In this document: in pieces, positions 7,315 to 16,571 of the stretch
Layout of the letters: each line of letters starts with the position of its first letter
How positions within the stretch are numbered: position 1 is the first letter of the stretch
NCBI GenBank assembly: GCA_016875195.1
Contig: VGRY01000048.1
Span: 1 to 33,723 of the forward strand
Reading direction: 5' to 3'
DNA length: 33,723 bases
DNA from: Deltaproteobacteria bacterium
GTDB lineage: Bacteria > Desulfobacterota > BSN033 > UBA1163
Position numbers and translations under genes: made by a program
The notes under the pieces: model-generated
What the model saw: the letters and a program-made list of their open reading frames with translations, nothing else
Told to the model about the DNA's origin: nothing
Databases searched by the model: none

Positions 7315-8334
7315 CTAAAATTTCTGTGAGTAGCGGTAAGCGAGGTCAAAATACTTTTGGGCCCTTTTCAGGGCCTCTCTTTTTTCTTCTTCCGGGATAT
7401 TCGGGTCATCGAGTCTAAAGCTTTCCACTTTACCTCTGACATAGGCCCGGTAACATTTGTAGAAATCGAGGATCTCAAGGAGATCGCGATCTCCGGATCC
7501 ATTGATATAGGTATTGATCAGGTAGGGATTCAGGTCTTCTCTTCCCTGATAATCGATATCCATTGCCAAAAAGGCGATATCTGCAGCGACATCGGTATAT
7601 CGAAATCTCTCGTTGAATTCAATGCAGTCAAAGATGGAGATTTCATCTCCCCAGAAGATATGCTCCAGCCGGAGATCGCCATGACAATCCCGGATTCGAC
7701 CCTCAGCAATTCTCCGTTCGAATAGCTTCTCCTGGTTCTTTAAAAACCGATTCGTCCGATTCTTGATCCATTCATATGCTTCCTTCAAGATCGCCCGATC
7801 AATATATTTTTCTGTCTGCTCGAAGTTCTCATCCGTATCTTGCTTGACCCGTTCCGGCTTTGCAAAACTTTTGATGATCTCATTCGTATCGGCTGTCGAA
7901 TAGAAATGGACTAGTTTTTCGGAAACCTTCTGAATCATCTCCGGAGTAACCTCTCCTTTCTGGAGTAATTTATCCATCAGAAGATCTTCCGGGATCTGCT
8001 TCATCCAGACCGCGTATTCTATCGTCTTTCCTCCCCCGTTGAAGGATATCTGTCCCTTGTCCTCTGTTATTGCAACCACGCCAAGATAGATCTTGGGGGA
8101 AAGCCGGAGATTCAACTTCACTTCCTGCTCACAAAAATATTTCCTTTTCTCAAGGGTGGTAAAGTCTAAAAAACCGAAGTTCATCGGTTTCTTCAATTTA
8201 TAGACATGCTTTCCCGTAAAAAAGAGGAGGGAGATATGGGTCTCGCCGAACTGGATATCATTAGGGTGATCCGGATAGATGGCAGGATTGAAGAGCGCTT
8301 TCTTGAGAGAGGAAATATCCATAATAAAATTCAT
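7315..8334 (-). CDS. aminoglycoside phosphotransferase-like kinase domain protein (COG2187 type)
   Basis: 339-aa protein with a protein-kinase/APH-like fold. The N-terminal lobe includes ISLLFFTGKHVYKLKKPMNFGFLDF, where a Lys in VYKLKK is the candidate ATP-binding lysine. The catalytic region is CHGDLRLEHIF (HGD at about 218-220) and the metal-binding segment is IFDCIEFNERFRYTDVAADIAFLAMDID. In COG2187 proteins this domain is commonly fused to a C-terminal P-loop kinase domain. Here that domain is a separate gene lying upstream (8456-9064). The Asn usually found after the HGD motif appears to be His (HGDLRLEH). ATG at 8334 and ATG at 8322 are both possible starts; neither has a clear ribosome-binding site. 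Substrate unknown. Confidence 0.82.
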   Translation of the reverse strand: MNFIMDISSLKKALFNPAIYPDHPNDIQFGETHISLLFFTGKHVYKLKKPMNFGFLDFTTLEKRKYFCEQEVKLNLRLSPKIYLGVVAITEDKGQISFNGGGKTIEYAVWMKQIPEDLLMDKLLQKGEVTPEMIQKVSEKLVHFYSTADTNEIIKSFAKPERVKQDTDENFEQTEKYIDRAILKEAYEWIKNRTNRFLKNQEKLFERRIAEGRIRDCHGDLRLEHIFWGDEISIFDCIEFNERFRYTDVAADIAFLAMDIDYQGREDLNPYLINTYINGSGDRDLLEILDFYKCYRAYVRGKVESFRLDDPNIPEEEKREALKRAQKYFDLAYRYSQKF

Positions 8335-8337
8335 TCA

Positions 8338-8456
8338 ATGTCAAATGTCAAAGTTCAACTTTCAAATTAAATCCAAAGACCGAATGTCAAACAATATTTT
8401 AAATTTTGGAATTTGGCATTCCTTTGACATTTGGATTTTGAAATTTGAAATTAATC
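8338..8456. repeat. long intergenic palindrome, words CAAATGTCAAAG / CTTTGACATTTGG
   Basis: The left arm carries TCAAATGTCAAAGTTC and CAAATTAAATCCAAAG. The right arm carries their imperfect complements CTTTGACATTTGGATTTTG and TTTGGAATTTGG. It fills the gap between the P-loop gene stop (8456-8458) and the APH-like gene start. It is A/T-rich and belongs to the same word family as the palindromes at 9081, 10186 and 10798. Confidence 0.75.
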
Positions 8457-9064
8457 TAACTCCTTTTTTCGATCTTTCGGATCTTCCAGTCAGGTGCGGT
8501 GTCATATTCGGTGTCAATCGTGAGGTGAATGATGGATAATTTCGGAGCCCTCTTTTTCAAATCGTCAATATTAATGGGCTGGAAAATCGCTTTATTATTG
8601 AGATAGGCCTCCCGTGTGAGAGCATTCGATTCGTAGTTTTCTTTCGTCCTTTTCAGAATTCTTTCGATTGATTTTTCTTCCGTACAGGCGCACTCGGCAA
8701 TCACAAAAGGTCGATTGGCCTTTTCAGCAATTTCTGCAGCCTGCATCCTCAAATCCTGGGTGACGAAGGTGGCATCCAGGATTAATCCCCCTGAATTTAC
8801 CTCCAGAGCTTCTTGTGCCATTCGAAACATCTCCTCGTAAACCTTTCTCCTGTTTTCGGGGCTGGAAGCAACCTTATTGTCAAAAATATCCTGCCCTTTC
8901 AGTACCTCCAGGCGAATCAGATCCGAACGGAGAATCTGAAACCCTTTCATCTTTGCGATCTCCTCGGTCACCGGGCTCTTCCAGCTTCCCGGAAGTCCCA
9001 TAGAGATCAGCACAGAATTCTTCGGAATCTCCGATTCAATCACCTCTACAAAAGCTCTTTCCAT
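8456..9064 (-). CDS. P-loop kinase-like protein (COG0645 type) with altered Walker A
   Basis: 202-aa P-loop domain of the predicted-kinase family that usually forms the C-terminal half of COG2187 fusion proteins. Supporting segments are SVLISMGLPGSWKSPVTEEIA near residue 20, LILDATFVTQDLRMQAAEIAE, and CACTEEKSIERILKR. The Walker A should read G-L-P-G-S-G-K-S-T, but here it is G-L-P-G-S-W-K-S-P (residues 23-31): the invariant third Gly is Trp and the Thr is Pro. Each change needs only a single base (GGG to TGG, ACN to CCN). The frame is otherwise intact with a Shine-Dalgarno (AAGGGGG) before ATG. It is either a non-binding paralogue or an early pseudogene. Transcribed ahead of the APH-like gene. 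Confidence 0.78.
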   Translation of the reverse strand: MERAFVEVIESEIPKNSVLISMGLPGSWKSPVTEEIAKMKGFQILRSDLIRLEVLKGQDIFDNKVASSPENRRKVYEEMFRMAQEALEVNSGGLILDATFVTQDLRMQAAEIAEKANRPFVIAECACTEEKSIERILKRTKENYESNALTREAYLNNKAIFQPINIDDLKKRAPKLSIIHLTIDTEYDTAPDWKIRKIEKRS

Positions 9065-9080
9065 TGCAACCCCCTTCTTG

Positions 9081-9190
9081 TTGAATCACCAAATCTCAAT
9101 AACCAAATAATCACCAAATCTCAACAACCAAAATATAAAAAGTCTATTGGGGACATGGGTTATTGGTCATTATTTGGTGATTGGAATTTT
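9081..9190. repeat. long intergenic palindrome, words ATAACCAAAT / ATTTGGTGATTGG
   Basis: The left arm has AATCACCAAATCTCAATAACC followed by a near-repeat (AATCACCAAATCTCAACAACC). The right arm has GGTTATTGGTCATTATTTGG and GGTGATTGGAATTTT. It lies between the nucleotidase stop and the P-loop gene start. It is clearly related in word content to the palindrome at 10186-10312 on the other side of the nucleotidase gene. Confidence 0.78.
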
Positions 9191-9198
9191 AGGACCCA

Positions 9199-10185
9199 TC
9201 ACATCTCCAGCGCTTTTAGAACGACTCCATGCAAAATCCCATTGCTCGCAAGGATCCCACGATTTTTTTCGAGCTTAATGCCGCAGGAAAAATCCAGGGG
9301 CTTGCCATCGAGATCGGTCACTGTACCTCCTGCTTCCTCGGTAATAATCGCACCTGCCGCATGGTCCCAGATCTTTTCTTTGTAACCTGGTTCGGAAGGT
9401 GAAGGAACTCTAAGATAGAGCGTAGCTTCTCCCCTTGCAACGATTCCGTATTTAGCCTGGCTGTCCATCTTGAGAGGAGGTTGGGTAATCCCCAACTTCT
9501 GTGCGAGCTTGAGGTGAGTTATGTGATCAGCATGGTCGGGCTCAACACTTTCTGTAAAAGAGGCTTTCTCCGGGACAGCTACTTTTGAGACATAAAGGGG
9601 TTGACTTGCCTTCCCCTCCAAGTCCATCTGAAAAGTCCCCCTCCCTCTCAAGGCAAGGAAGATACATCCTTTCTTTCCATCAAGCTGGTTTTTGCTCACA
9701 TAGAGATTTGGACAAGCCATAAGTCCAAGTTGCACTACCCCATTCTCAATCAGTGCAAGGGCGATCGCATACTGATCCCCTCTGAGAAAGCCCTTGGTCC
9801 CATCGATCGGATCCAATGTCCAGAACCGATTTCTAACCGAATGGGAGCTGAGATCGATCCACGCACACACCTCATCTGAGGAAGCAGAAGGATAAAAATC
9901 ACCAACATAGCGCGTGACCTGAGCGAGAAGGTTCGAACGATCTGGTTTTCTCAATTCTGTCGAATTTTCCTCGCCCACTACGAGATCATTTGGAAAAGTA
10001 TCTTTGAGCAATTTGCAGATGATTGCCTGAGACCCGTAATCGGCAATCGTTACAGGGGTTCGGTCGCTTTTCTGAATCGATGCTCCTTCAGTGAGATCCT
10101 CCCTGACCTTCTGGCAGAGCCGCGATGCCATGAGGATGGCTTCAAGGGCAGTCGTGACTTCAGGAGAGGAATCATCCATACACAT
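9199..10185 (-). CDS. 3'(2'),5'-bisphosphate nucleotidase / inositol monophosphatase superfamily
   Basis: Mg-dependent, lithium-sensitive-type phosphatase of the IMPase superfamily, most like Hal2/SAL1/CysQ enzymes that hydrolyse 3'-phosphoadenosine 5'-phosphate. Metal-site motifs are VVGEENSTEL (Glu-Glu), FWTLDPIDGTKGFLRGDQYA (DPIDGTKGF, diagnostic for this group) and KIWDHAAGAIITEEAGGTVTDLDG. The length (~328 aa) fits Hal2-like enzymes better than the shorter E. coli CysQ. The open frame continues upstream to 10227, but those codons read through a palindrome. ATG at 10185 (four bases after GGAG) or 10179 are the likely starts. The product would recycle PAP arising from sulfate or acyl-carrier metabolism. 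Confidence 0.87.
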   Translation of the reverse strand: MCMDDSSPEVTTALEAILMASRLCQKVREDLTEGASIQKSDRTPVTIADYGSQAIICKLLKDTFPNDLVVGEENSTELRKPDRSNLLAQVTRYVGDFYPSASSDEVCAWIDLSSHSVRNRFWTLDPIDGTKGFLRGDQYAIALALIENGVVQLGLMACPNLYVSKNQLDGKKGCIFLALRGRGTFQMDLEGKASQPLYVSKVAVPEKASFTESVEPDHADHITHLKLAQKLGITQPPLKMDSQAKYGIVARGEATLYLRVPSPSEPGYKEKIWDHAAGAIITEEAGGTVTDLDGKPLDFSCGIKLEKNRGILASNGILHGVVLKALEM

Positions 10186-10312
10186 AAAACTCCAATAACC
10201 AAATCCCAAATCCCAAATAATAACCAATCACCAAATTCCAATGATCAAACTTGTGTTTTGGACATTGGAGTTTGGAATTTATTTGACTATTGGAGCTTGG
10301 AATTTGGTTATT
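10186..10312. repeat. long intergenic palindrome, words AATAACCAAAT / ATTTGGTTATT
   Basis: The left arm contains AATAACCAAATCCCAAATCC and CACCAAATTCCAATGATC; the right arm contains GGACATTGGAGTTTGG and GGAATTTGGTTATT. The arms pair imperfectly over about 60 bases each. It lies between the tRNA-Leu terminator and the nucleotidase start, and carries the GGAG that may act as Shine-Dalgarno for that gene. Confidence 0.8.
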
Positions 10313-10343
10313 AAAAAAAAGGAGGGGCTGTTCGCCTCTCCTC
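10313..10343 (-). terminator. rho-independent terminator after tRNA-Leu
   Basis: On the minus strand, a G/C-rich hairpin (GGAGAGGC-GAACA-GCCCCTCC, one mismatch) is followed by a run of eight T. It lies 14 bases after the tRNA-Leu 3' end and would close the gap-pgk-tpiA-secG-tRNA transcript. Confidence 0.85.
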
Positions 10344-10356
10344 TCCGTTTCTCAAA

Positions 10357-10442
10357 TGGTGCCGAAGGGGGGATTTGAACCCCCACGGGGATTACCCACC
10401 ACCCCCTCAAGATGGCGTGTCTACCAATTCCACCACTTCGGC
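10357..10442 (-). tRNA. tRNA-Leu (anticodon GAG)
   Basis: 86 nt including an encoded CCA. The acceptor stem GCCGAAG pairs with CTTCGGC and the discriminator is A. The D-arm has TGGTGGAATTGGTAGACA. The anticodon stem-loop CCATC-TTGAGGG-GGTGG gives GAG. There is a long class II variable arm (TGGGTAATCCCC region) and the T-loop is GTTCAAATC with a GGGGG/CCCCC stem. It starts five bases after the secG stop, the same order as secG-leuU in Escherichia coli, where the tRNA is also Leu(GAG). Confidence 0.97.
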
Positions 10443-10447
10443 ATCCT

Positions 10448-10774
10448 TTATTTTTTAGGTTCAGGCACAGGCGCCTGAGGTTGAACCGGAATTTTTTCAG
10501 ATTCAGCAGGAGCGGTCTGGATCGGCTTCTCCTTGATAACCGTCGAGGTGCGCCTGGCTGAGGAATAAGTCAGCAGAAGCGAAGTGATCATGAAGACCAC
10601 TGCTGCAACTGTCGTCAGTTTGCTGAGAAATCCCATCGCTCCTGCGCTTCCGAAAATGGTCTGGCTCGATCCGCCAAACGCAGCCCCCATCTCTGCTCCC
10701 TTCCCTGCCTGAAGAAGGACGATCAAGATAAGGGCAAAACAAACAATAACATGTAATATGATAATGATTGTCAT
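10448..10774 (-). CDS. secG: SecG, protein-export membrane subunit
   Basis: 108-aa small subunit of the SecYEG translocon. It begins with a hydrophobic segment (TIIIILHVIVCFALILIVLLQ). It carries the SecG hallmark LLQAGKGAEMGAAFGGSSQTIFGSAGA (Q-x-G-K-G ... GGSS/FG), then a second membrane helix (TVAAVVFMITSLLLTY), and ends in a Pro/Gln/Glu-rich cytosolic tail. The open frame runs upstream to 10858 through a palindrome, but ATG at 10774 aligns with the usual N-terminus and has AGGGG upstream. It is last in the glycolytic cluster and is followed by tRNA-Leu. Confidence 0.95.
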   Translation of the reverse strand: MTIIIILHVIVCFALILIVLLQAGKGAEMGAAFGGSSQTIFGSAGAMGFLSKLTTVAAVVFMITSLLLTYSSARRTSTVIKEKPIQTAPAESEKIPVQPQAPVPEPKK

Positions 10775-10797
10775 TGATTCAATCCCCTTTTTACACC

Positions 10798-10950
10798 CTA
10801 AATAAATTCGAAATTCGAATATCGAAACACGAAACAAATCCGAATTTTCAAAATCCAAATGTCTTAAACTTTTTTTGTTTCGGACCTTTGAAATTTGGAA
10901 ATTTGAGATTGCTTCGGATTTCGAATTTCGTGCTTCGGATTTTCGAGTTT
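10798..10950. repeat. long intergenic palindrome, words TTCGAAATTCG / CGAATTTCG
   Basis: The left arm includes TTCGAAATTCGAATATCG, CACGAAACAAATCCGAA and CAAAATCCAAATG. The right arm includes TTTGAAATTTGGAAATTTG, TTCGGATTTCGAATTTCGTG and CTTCGGATTTTCGAG. It separates the tpiA stop from the secG start. It is among the longest of the set, and its codons would extend SecG artificially if an upstream start were used. Confidence 0.78.
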
Positions 10951-10957
10951 ATATATA

Positions 10958-11719
10958 TCACATTTCTTTAAATCTGACAATCCTCGAGAAGGAATCAGCA
11001 TTCAAGCTGGCTCCCCCCACGAGGGCTCCGTCAATATTCTCCTGCTCCATCAAACCCTTGATATTGTCCGGAGTCACACTTCCCCCGTATTGGATTCGGA
11101 GTTCGTCCGCAATCTTTGGGGAAAAGAGAAACCTTATTTTTTGACGGATGAATAGATGCACTTCCTCTGCCTGCTGAGGAGTGGCTGTTTTCCCGGTCCC
11201 GATGGCCCAGACAGGCTCATAGGCGATGACCAGATTTTGAAGTGCCAACTCTCCAAAATCTTTCAACCCTCCTTCGATCTGTCGCTCCACCACTAAAAAG
11301 TTGACCCCTTGTTCCCTCTCCTGTAATGTTTCTCCGACGCAGAATATCACTTTCAGACCATGATTCAACGCAGCTTTGATTCTTCGGTTCACCGTCTCGT
11401 CAGTTTCACCAAAATGTTGCCTTCTCTCCGAATGGCCGATGATAGCATACTGGCAACCACATTCCTTGATCATCACCGGAGAAATCTCCCCTGTGAAGGC
11501 ACCCTTCTCCTCCCAGAAAAGATTCTGGCTGGCCAAATGGATCGAGGATCCCTTCAACTCTTGAGCCGCAGCGTGGAGAGCAGTAAAGGGAGGAGCAATG
11601 GCCACCTCTACCTCCTTAATCTCTTTCAGAGATCCTTTTAACTCCCTGACAAGGGCGAGAGTCTCTTCAACGGTCTTATTCATCTTCCAGTTTCCTGCGA
11701 TAAAAGGCAATCTTCCCAT
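10958..11719 (-). CDS. tpiA: triosephosphate isomerase
   Basis: Interconverts dihydroxyacetone phosphate and glyceraldehyde 3-phosphate in glycolysis/gluconeogenesis. Active-site elements are visible: FIAGNWKMNK (Asn10, Lys12), CQYAIIGHSERR (catalytic His) and VIAYEPVWAIGTGKTATP (catalytic Glu with the WAIGTGKTAT lid loop). The phosphate-binding segments IQYGGSVTPDN and DGALVGGASL are also present. Length 253 aa is standard. The frame is open to 11773, but AGAGGTGG lies five bases before the ATG at 11719, which aligns with normal TIM N-termini. It is 34 bases downstream of pgk. Confidence 0.97.
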   Translation of the reverse strand: MGRLPFIAGNWKMNKTVEETLALVRELKGSLKEIKEVEVAIAPPFTALHAAAQELKGSSIHLASQNLFWEEKGAFTGEISPVMIKECGCQYAIIGHSERRQHFGETDETVNRRIKAALNHGLKVIFCVGETLQEREQGVNFLVVERQIEGGLKDFGELALQNLVIAYEPVWAIGTGKTATPQQAEEVHLFIRQKIRFLFSPKIADELRIQYGGSVTPDNIKGLMEQENIDGALVGGASLNADSFSRIVRFKEM

Positions 11720-11753
11720 AAAGTCCACCTCTTTAGTCTTTAGATTCTCCCTA

Positions 11754-12953
11754 TCACCCGATCTCCCCACCATTTCTTCTCAGGGCTTCAATCCCGGGCA
11801 ACTTCTTCCCCTCGATCAATTCAAGGGATGCTCCTCCGCCAGTGGAAATGTGTCCGATCTTATCTCCGACTCCGGCTTGATTCACAGCCGCCACCGAGTC
11901 CCCTCCTCCGACGATGCTAAAGGCAGAAGATTTCGCAATCGCCCTGGCAATCGCAAAGGTTCCGTGACTGAATGGCTCCATCTCAAAAACTCCCATGGGA
12001 CCGTTCCAGAAGATCGTCTTGGCAGATAGAATCTCCTCTGAAAATACTTTGATCGTTTCCGGACCGATATCCAGGCAGATCCAACCTTCGGGAATTTTAT
12101 CGTTGCTCACGATCTCTCTCTTTGCCTCAACATCCATCTTCTGAGCAGCAACATGGTCAGTTGGAAGAAGAAATTTTATCTTCCCCTTTGCCTCTTCCAG
12201 AAGTTTTTTCGAAAGCCCAATTTGATCCTCTTCCACCAGTGACTTCCCTACATGATAACCTTTTGCCTTAAGGAAGGTGTAAGCCATCCCCCCGCCGATG
12301 AGAATCGTGGTCACCTTATCCATGAGGTTTTTGATCACACCGATCTTATCGGAAACCTTTGCTCCTCCCAAGATGGCAACATAAGGAGTCTGTGGTTGGA
12401 CCAGTGCTTTCTCTAAACTTTCAATCTCTTTCATCATTAAAAAACCACAGGCTACGGTTTTCAAATACCGCGTCATTCCTTCGGTCGAGGCATGGGCACG
12501 ATGGGCCGCACCAAAAGCATCATTAAGATAGACATCACACAGAGAAGCCAACGCCTTGGAGAAAGATTCGTCATTCTTCTCCTCTTCGGGATGAAATCGG
12601 AGGTTTTCCAGAAGCAGAACCTCCCCTTCCTTCATCTTCTCGATCTGTTTCTCAACCTCATCCCCGATACAATCAGGAGCAAGCAAAGCTCCCTTTCCAA
12701 GCAATCTCGATAATTTTGCGGCAACCGGAGCCAAACTGTATTTGGGATCCCTCTTCCCCTTAGGCCTTCCAAGATGGGATGCGAGGATAACTTTACCACC
12801 TGCCTCACATACAAATTTTATCGTGGGAAGGGAAGACACAATCCGGGTATCATCCGTGATCTCATTTTTTTCATTAAGGGGGACATTAAAATCGACCCGG
12901 ATGAAAACCCGTTTCCCCCTGAGTTCGATCTGATCTACCTTTCGGAAGCCCAT
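11754..12953 (-). CDS. pgk: phosphoglycerate kinase
   Basis: Transfers phosphate from 1,3-bisphosphoglycerate to ADP. Landmarks are GKRVFIRVDFNVPL (substrate-binding RVDFNVP), ILASHLGRPKG (3-phosphoglycerate basic patch), LLLENLRFHPEEEKND, YVAILGGAKVSDKIGVI, and the nucleotide-binding FWNGPMGVFEMEPFSHGT and IVGGGDSVAAV near the C-terminus. Length 399 aa is normal. ATG at 12953 is chosen over 12959 because GGAG sits seven bases before it. It lies between gap and tpiA, separated from gap by a perfect 28-bp palindrome. Confidence 0.97.
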   Translation of the reverse strand: MGFRKVDQIELRGKRVFIRVDFNVPLNEKNEITDDTRIVSSLPTIKFVCEAGGKVILASHLGRPKGKRDPKYSLAPVAAKLSRLLGKGALLAPDCIGDEVEKQIEKMKEGEVLLLENLRFHPEEEKNDESFSKALASLCDVYLNDAFGAAHRAHASTEGMTRYLKTVACGFLMMKEIESLEKALVQPQTPYVAILGGAKVSDKIGVIKNLMDKVTTILIGGGMAYTFLKAKGYHVGKSLVEEDQIGLSKKLLEEAKGKIKFLLPTDHVAAQKMDVEAKREIVSNDKIPEGWICLDIGPETIKVFSEEILSAKTIFWNGPMGVFEMEPFSHGTFAIARAIAKSSAFSIVGGGDSVAAVNQAGVGDKIGHISTGGGASLELIEGKKLPGIEALRRNGGEIG

Positions 12954-12973
12954 TAGCATTCTCCAATATCATC

Positions 12974-13001
12974 GTAGGGGCAATTCATGAATTGCCCCTA
13001 C
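12974..13001. repeat. perfect 28-bp palindrome between gap and pgk
   Basis: Half-site GTAGGGGCAATTCA followed directly by its exact complement. It lies five bases after the gap stop codon. From memory, GTAGGGGCAATTCATG-type palindromes are frequent dispersed repeats in several phyla. In RNA it would make a stable 3' hairpin on the gap message. Confidence 0.9.
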
Positions 13002-13006
13002 ATCTT

Positions 13007-15107
<2,101 letters not shown>

Positions 15108-15115
15108 AAATATAA

Positions 15116-15212
15116 CCCGTTAGAAAAGTGGAGTGTTCATTCTGCCTTGGATAATAATTTGATTTTTATATAGATAACCCCTCTATCATAATCGCAGGGA
15201 TTTTCTAACGGG
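15116..15212. repeat. inverted repeat CCCGTTAGAAAA / TTTTCTAACGGG
   Basis: Perfect 12-bp arms at 15116-15127 and 15201-15212 with ~73 A/T-rich bases between. It starts eight bases after the stop of the hypothetical gene and ends just before the Shine-Dalgarno of the FmdB-like gene, so it could be a terminator, a leader structure, or another dispersed palindrome. Confidence 0.65.
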
Positions 15213-15230
15213 GGTAAAGGAGAATCAACG

Positions 15231-15449
15231 ATGCCGATTTATGAATATCGTTGCAGTAAGTGTGACCATGAGTTCGAGAAACTGGTCTTTAACTCTTCCG
15301 AAAAAATCACCTGCCCGGAATGTAAAAGCAAAAAAGTGAGCCGGGTGATGTCCGCCTTTGCCTTCTCAAGTGGTGGAAAATTCAAAAGCACCGCCAGTTC
15401 CTCCTGCAGTGGCTGCTCCTCCAGTAGCTGTTCTACCTGTGGCTCCTAA
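15231..15449 (+). CDS. FmdB/CxxC_CxxC_SSSS-type zinc ribbon protein
   Basis: 72-aa zinc ribbon. MPIYEYRCSKCDHEFEKL followed by ITCPECKSKKVSRVMSAF gives two C-x-x-C pairs (C8, C11 and C28, C31) for one zinc. The C-terminal tail is a Ser/Cys-rich stretch (CSGCSSSSCSTCGS) typical of many family members. Strong Shine-Dalgarno (AAAGGAG). The family was named for a gene near formamidase regulation, but its function is not established; a nucleic-acid or protein partner is usually assumed. Confidence 0.93.
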   Translation: MPIYEYRCSKCDHEFEKLVFNSSEKITCPECKSKKVSRVMSAFAFSSGGKFKSTASSSCSGCSSSSCSTCGS

Positions 15450-15452
15450 CTA

Positions 15453-15570
15453 TGGAACGATGGAATATTGGAATACTGGAACAATGGGAATAAAAGATAG
15501 AACATATCTTGATCATTCGATTTATTTTATTAAATCATTATTCCATTCTTCCATCACCCCATTATTCCCT
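15453..15570. repeat. long intergenic palindrome, words TGGAA / TTCCA
   Basis: The left arm has repeated TGGAA units (GATGGAATATTGGAATACTGGAACAATGGGAATAA); the right arm has TTATTCCATTCTTCCATCACCCCATTATTCC. It fills the whole gap between the convergent FmdB-like and radical SAM genes and directly abuts the TAA stop of the latter, so it may act as a bidirectional terminator. Confidence 0.75.
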
Positions 15571-16494
15571 TTAAAGGTTGGTCAGATGTCTTCTCGCTTC
15601 CATCTCTTCTCTCAACGACTCGTCATCCTGATAACCTTTTAAAACTTCATCCATCAGGCGAATCATCGCCTCTTTTTCCTCCGGAAGTTTTCCGTGAAGG
15701 GGAACAAGGTTTGAAATATGATCGCTCAGAAATTGGGAGGTAACCTCAAGTTCCTTGAGAAGGAGCCTTGTCTCTTTCAAAATCGTTTCGGGAGAGGAGG
15801 GATGGAAACGGCCCTCTTCCATGGCTTCGTAAAGAACGGAGTTGGGTTGCGGAATGAACGTTCGGACACGAATAAAGTGGGGATCGATTTGATTCAGGAC
15901 ATCTGCAGTTCCTCTTGCGTGTTGTTCCCACTTTTCTTGCCCGCCGATTCCGAGCAGCACATATAAGGAATATTCAAATCCGGCCTCTTTCGCCTTGTTC
16001 CCTGCTTCGACCATCTCCTCCGGTGTCGCCCCTTTATCAATTTCTTTTAATAGTTCCCTATCGCCAGTTTCAAGCCCAACATGAAGCCTGTTCAAACCTG
16101 CCTCATAGATTTTCCGCAGATCCTCAATCGGTTTCTTGGCAATTGTCTTTGCCCTTGCATAACTGGTCACCCGCTCAACATGGGGAAAAGAAGAATACAG
16201 ACGATTTAAAATCTTGACCAGATCATCTGCCTTGAGAACCAGGCTGTTGGAATCCCCGATAAAGACCGTCCTTACTTGATCGCTATAATATTCTCTCGCC
16301 ATAGAGATATCCTCAAGCACCTCGTCCAGATCTCTCCTTTCGAATTTCATTCCTTTATACATGGAACAGAATGAGCACCGGTTCCACGGACACCCCCTCG
16401 TCACCCTCAACAAAAGGCTGTTGGCTTCACTTGGCGGCCGAAAAGGTGGAAAATCATAATCTCTTCTCCTCAATCCAAATCGCCCAATAGTCAT
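15571..16494 (-). CDS. radical SAM protein (COG1032-like)
   Basis: 307-aa radical SAM enzyme. The cluster motif is RVTRGCPWNRCSFCSMYKG, a C-x4-C-x2-C variant (canonical C-x3-C-x2-C) that is common in CPWNRC(S/T)FC families. It is followed by the SAM-contacting segments VFIGDSNSLVLK and LNRLHVGLETGDRELLKEIDKG. SLYVLLGIGGQEKWEQH and FIRVRTFIPQPNS complete the barrel. There is no obvious N-terminal B12 domain or C-terminal TRAM domain. Cytoplasmic. The start is ATG with GGAG eight bases upstream. Substrate unknown; it is convergent with the FmdB-like gene across a palindrome. Confidence 0.88.
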   Translation of the reverse strand: MTIGRFGLRRRDYDFPPFRPPSEANSLLLRVTRGCPWNRCSFCSMYKGMKFERRDLDEVLEDISMAREYYSDQVRTVFIGDSNSLVLKADDLVKILNRLYSSFPHVERVTSYARAKTIAKKPIEDLRKIYEAGLNRLHVGLETGDRELLKEIDKGATPEEMVEAGNKAKEAGFEYSLYVLLGIGGQEKWEQHARGTADVLNQIDPHFIRVRTFIPQPNSVLYEAMEEGRFHPSSPETILKETRLLLKELEVTSQFLSDHISNLVPLHGKLPEEKEAMIRLMDEVLKGYQDDESLREEMEARRHLTNL

Positions 16495-16571
16495 GTCCTA
16501 TCTCCGCATGAAATCTTTTATTTAGAAATGCCAAAATCAATTAAATATCAAAAAAACCCTACGTAGCTTAT

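Noticed and set aside
9081-9190. Repeated ATCACCAAATCTCAA units, considered as a CRISPR-like array
   Set aside because: The units are short, degenerate, closely spaced and answered by complementary units, so they form a palindrome with no spacers; no cas gene is present.
10050-10241. Alternative frame and extended N-terminus at the nucleotidase start
   Set aside because: The extra codons read through the CCAAAT palindrome (residues WDLGFGYWSF in the extended frame), which has no relation to the enzyme family.
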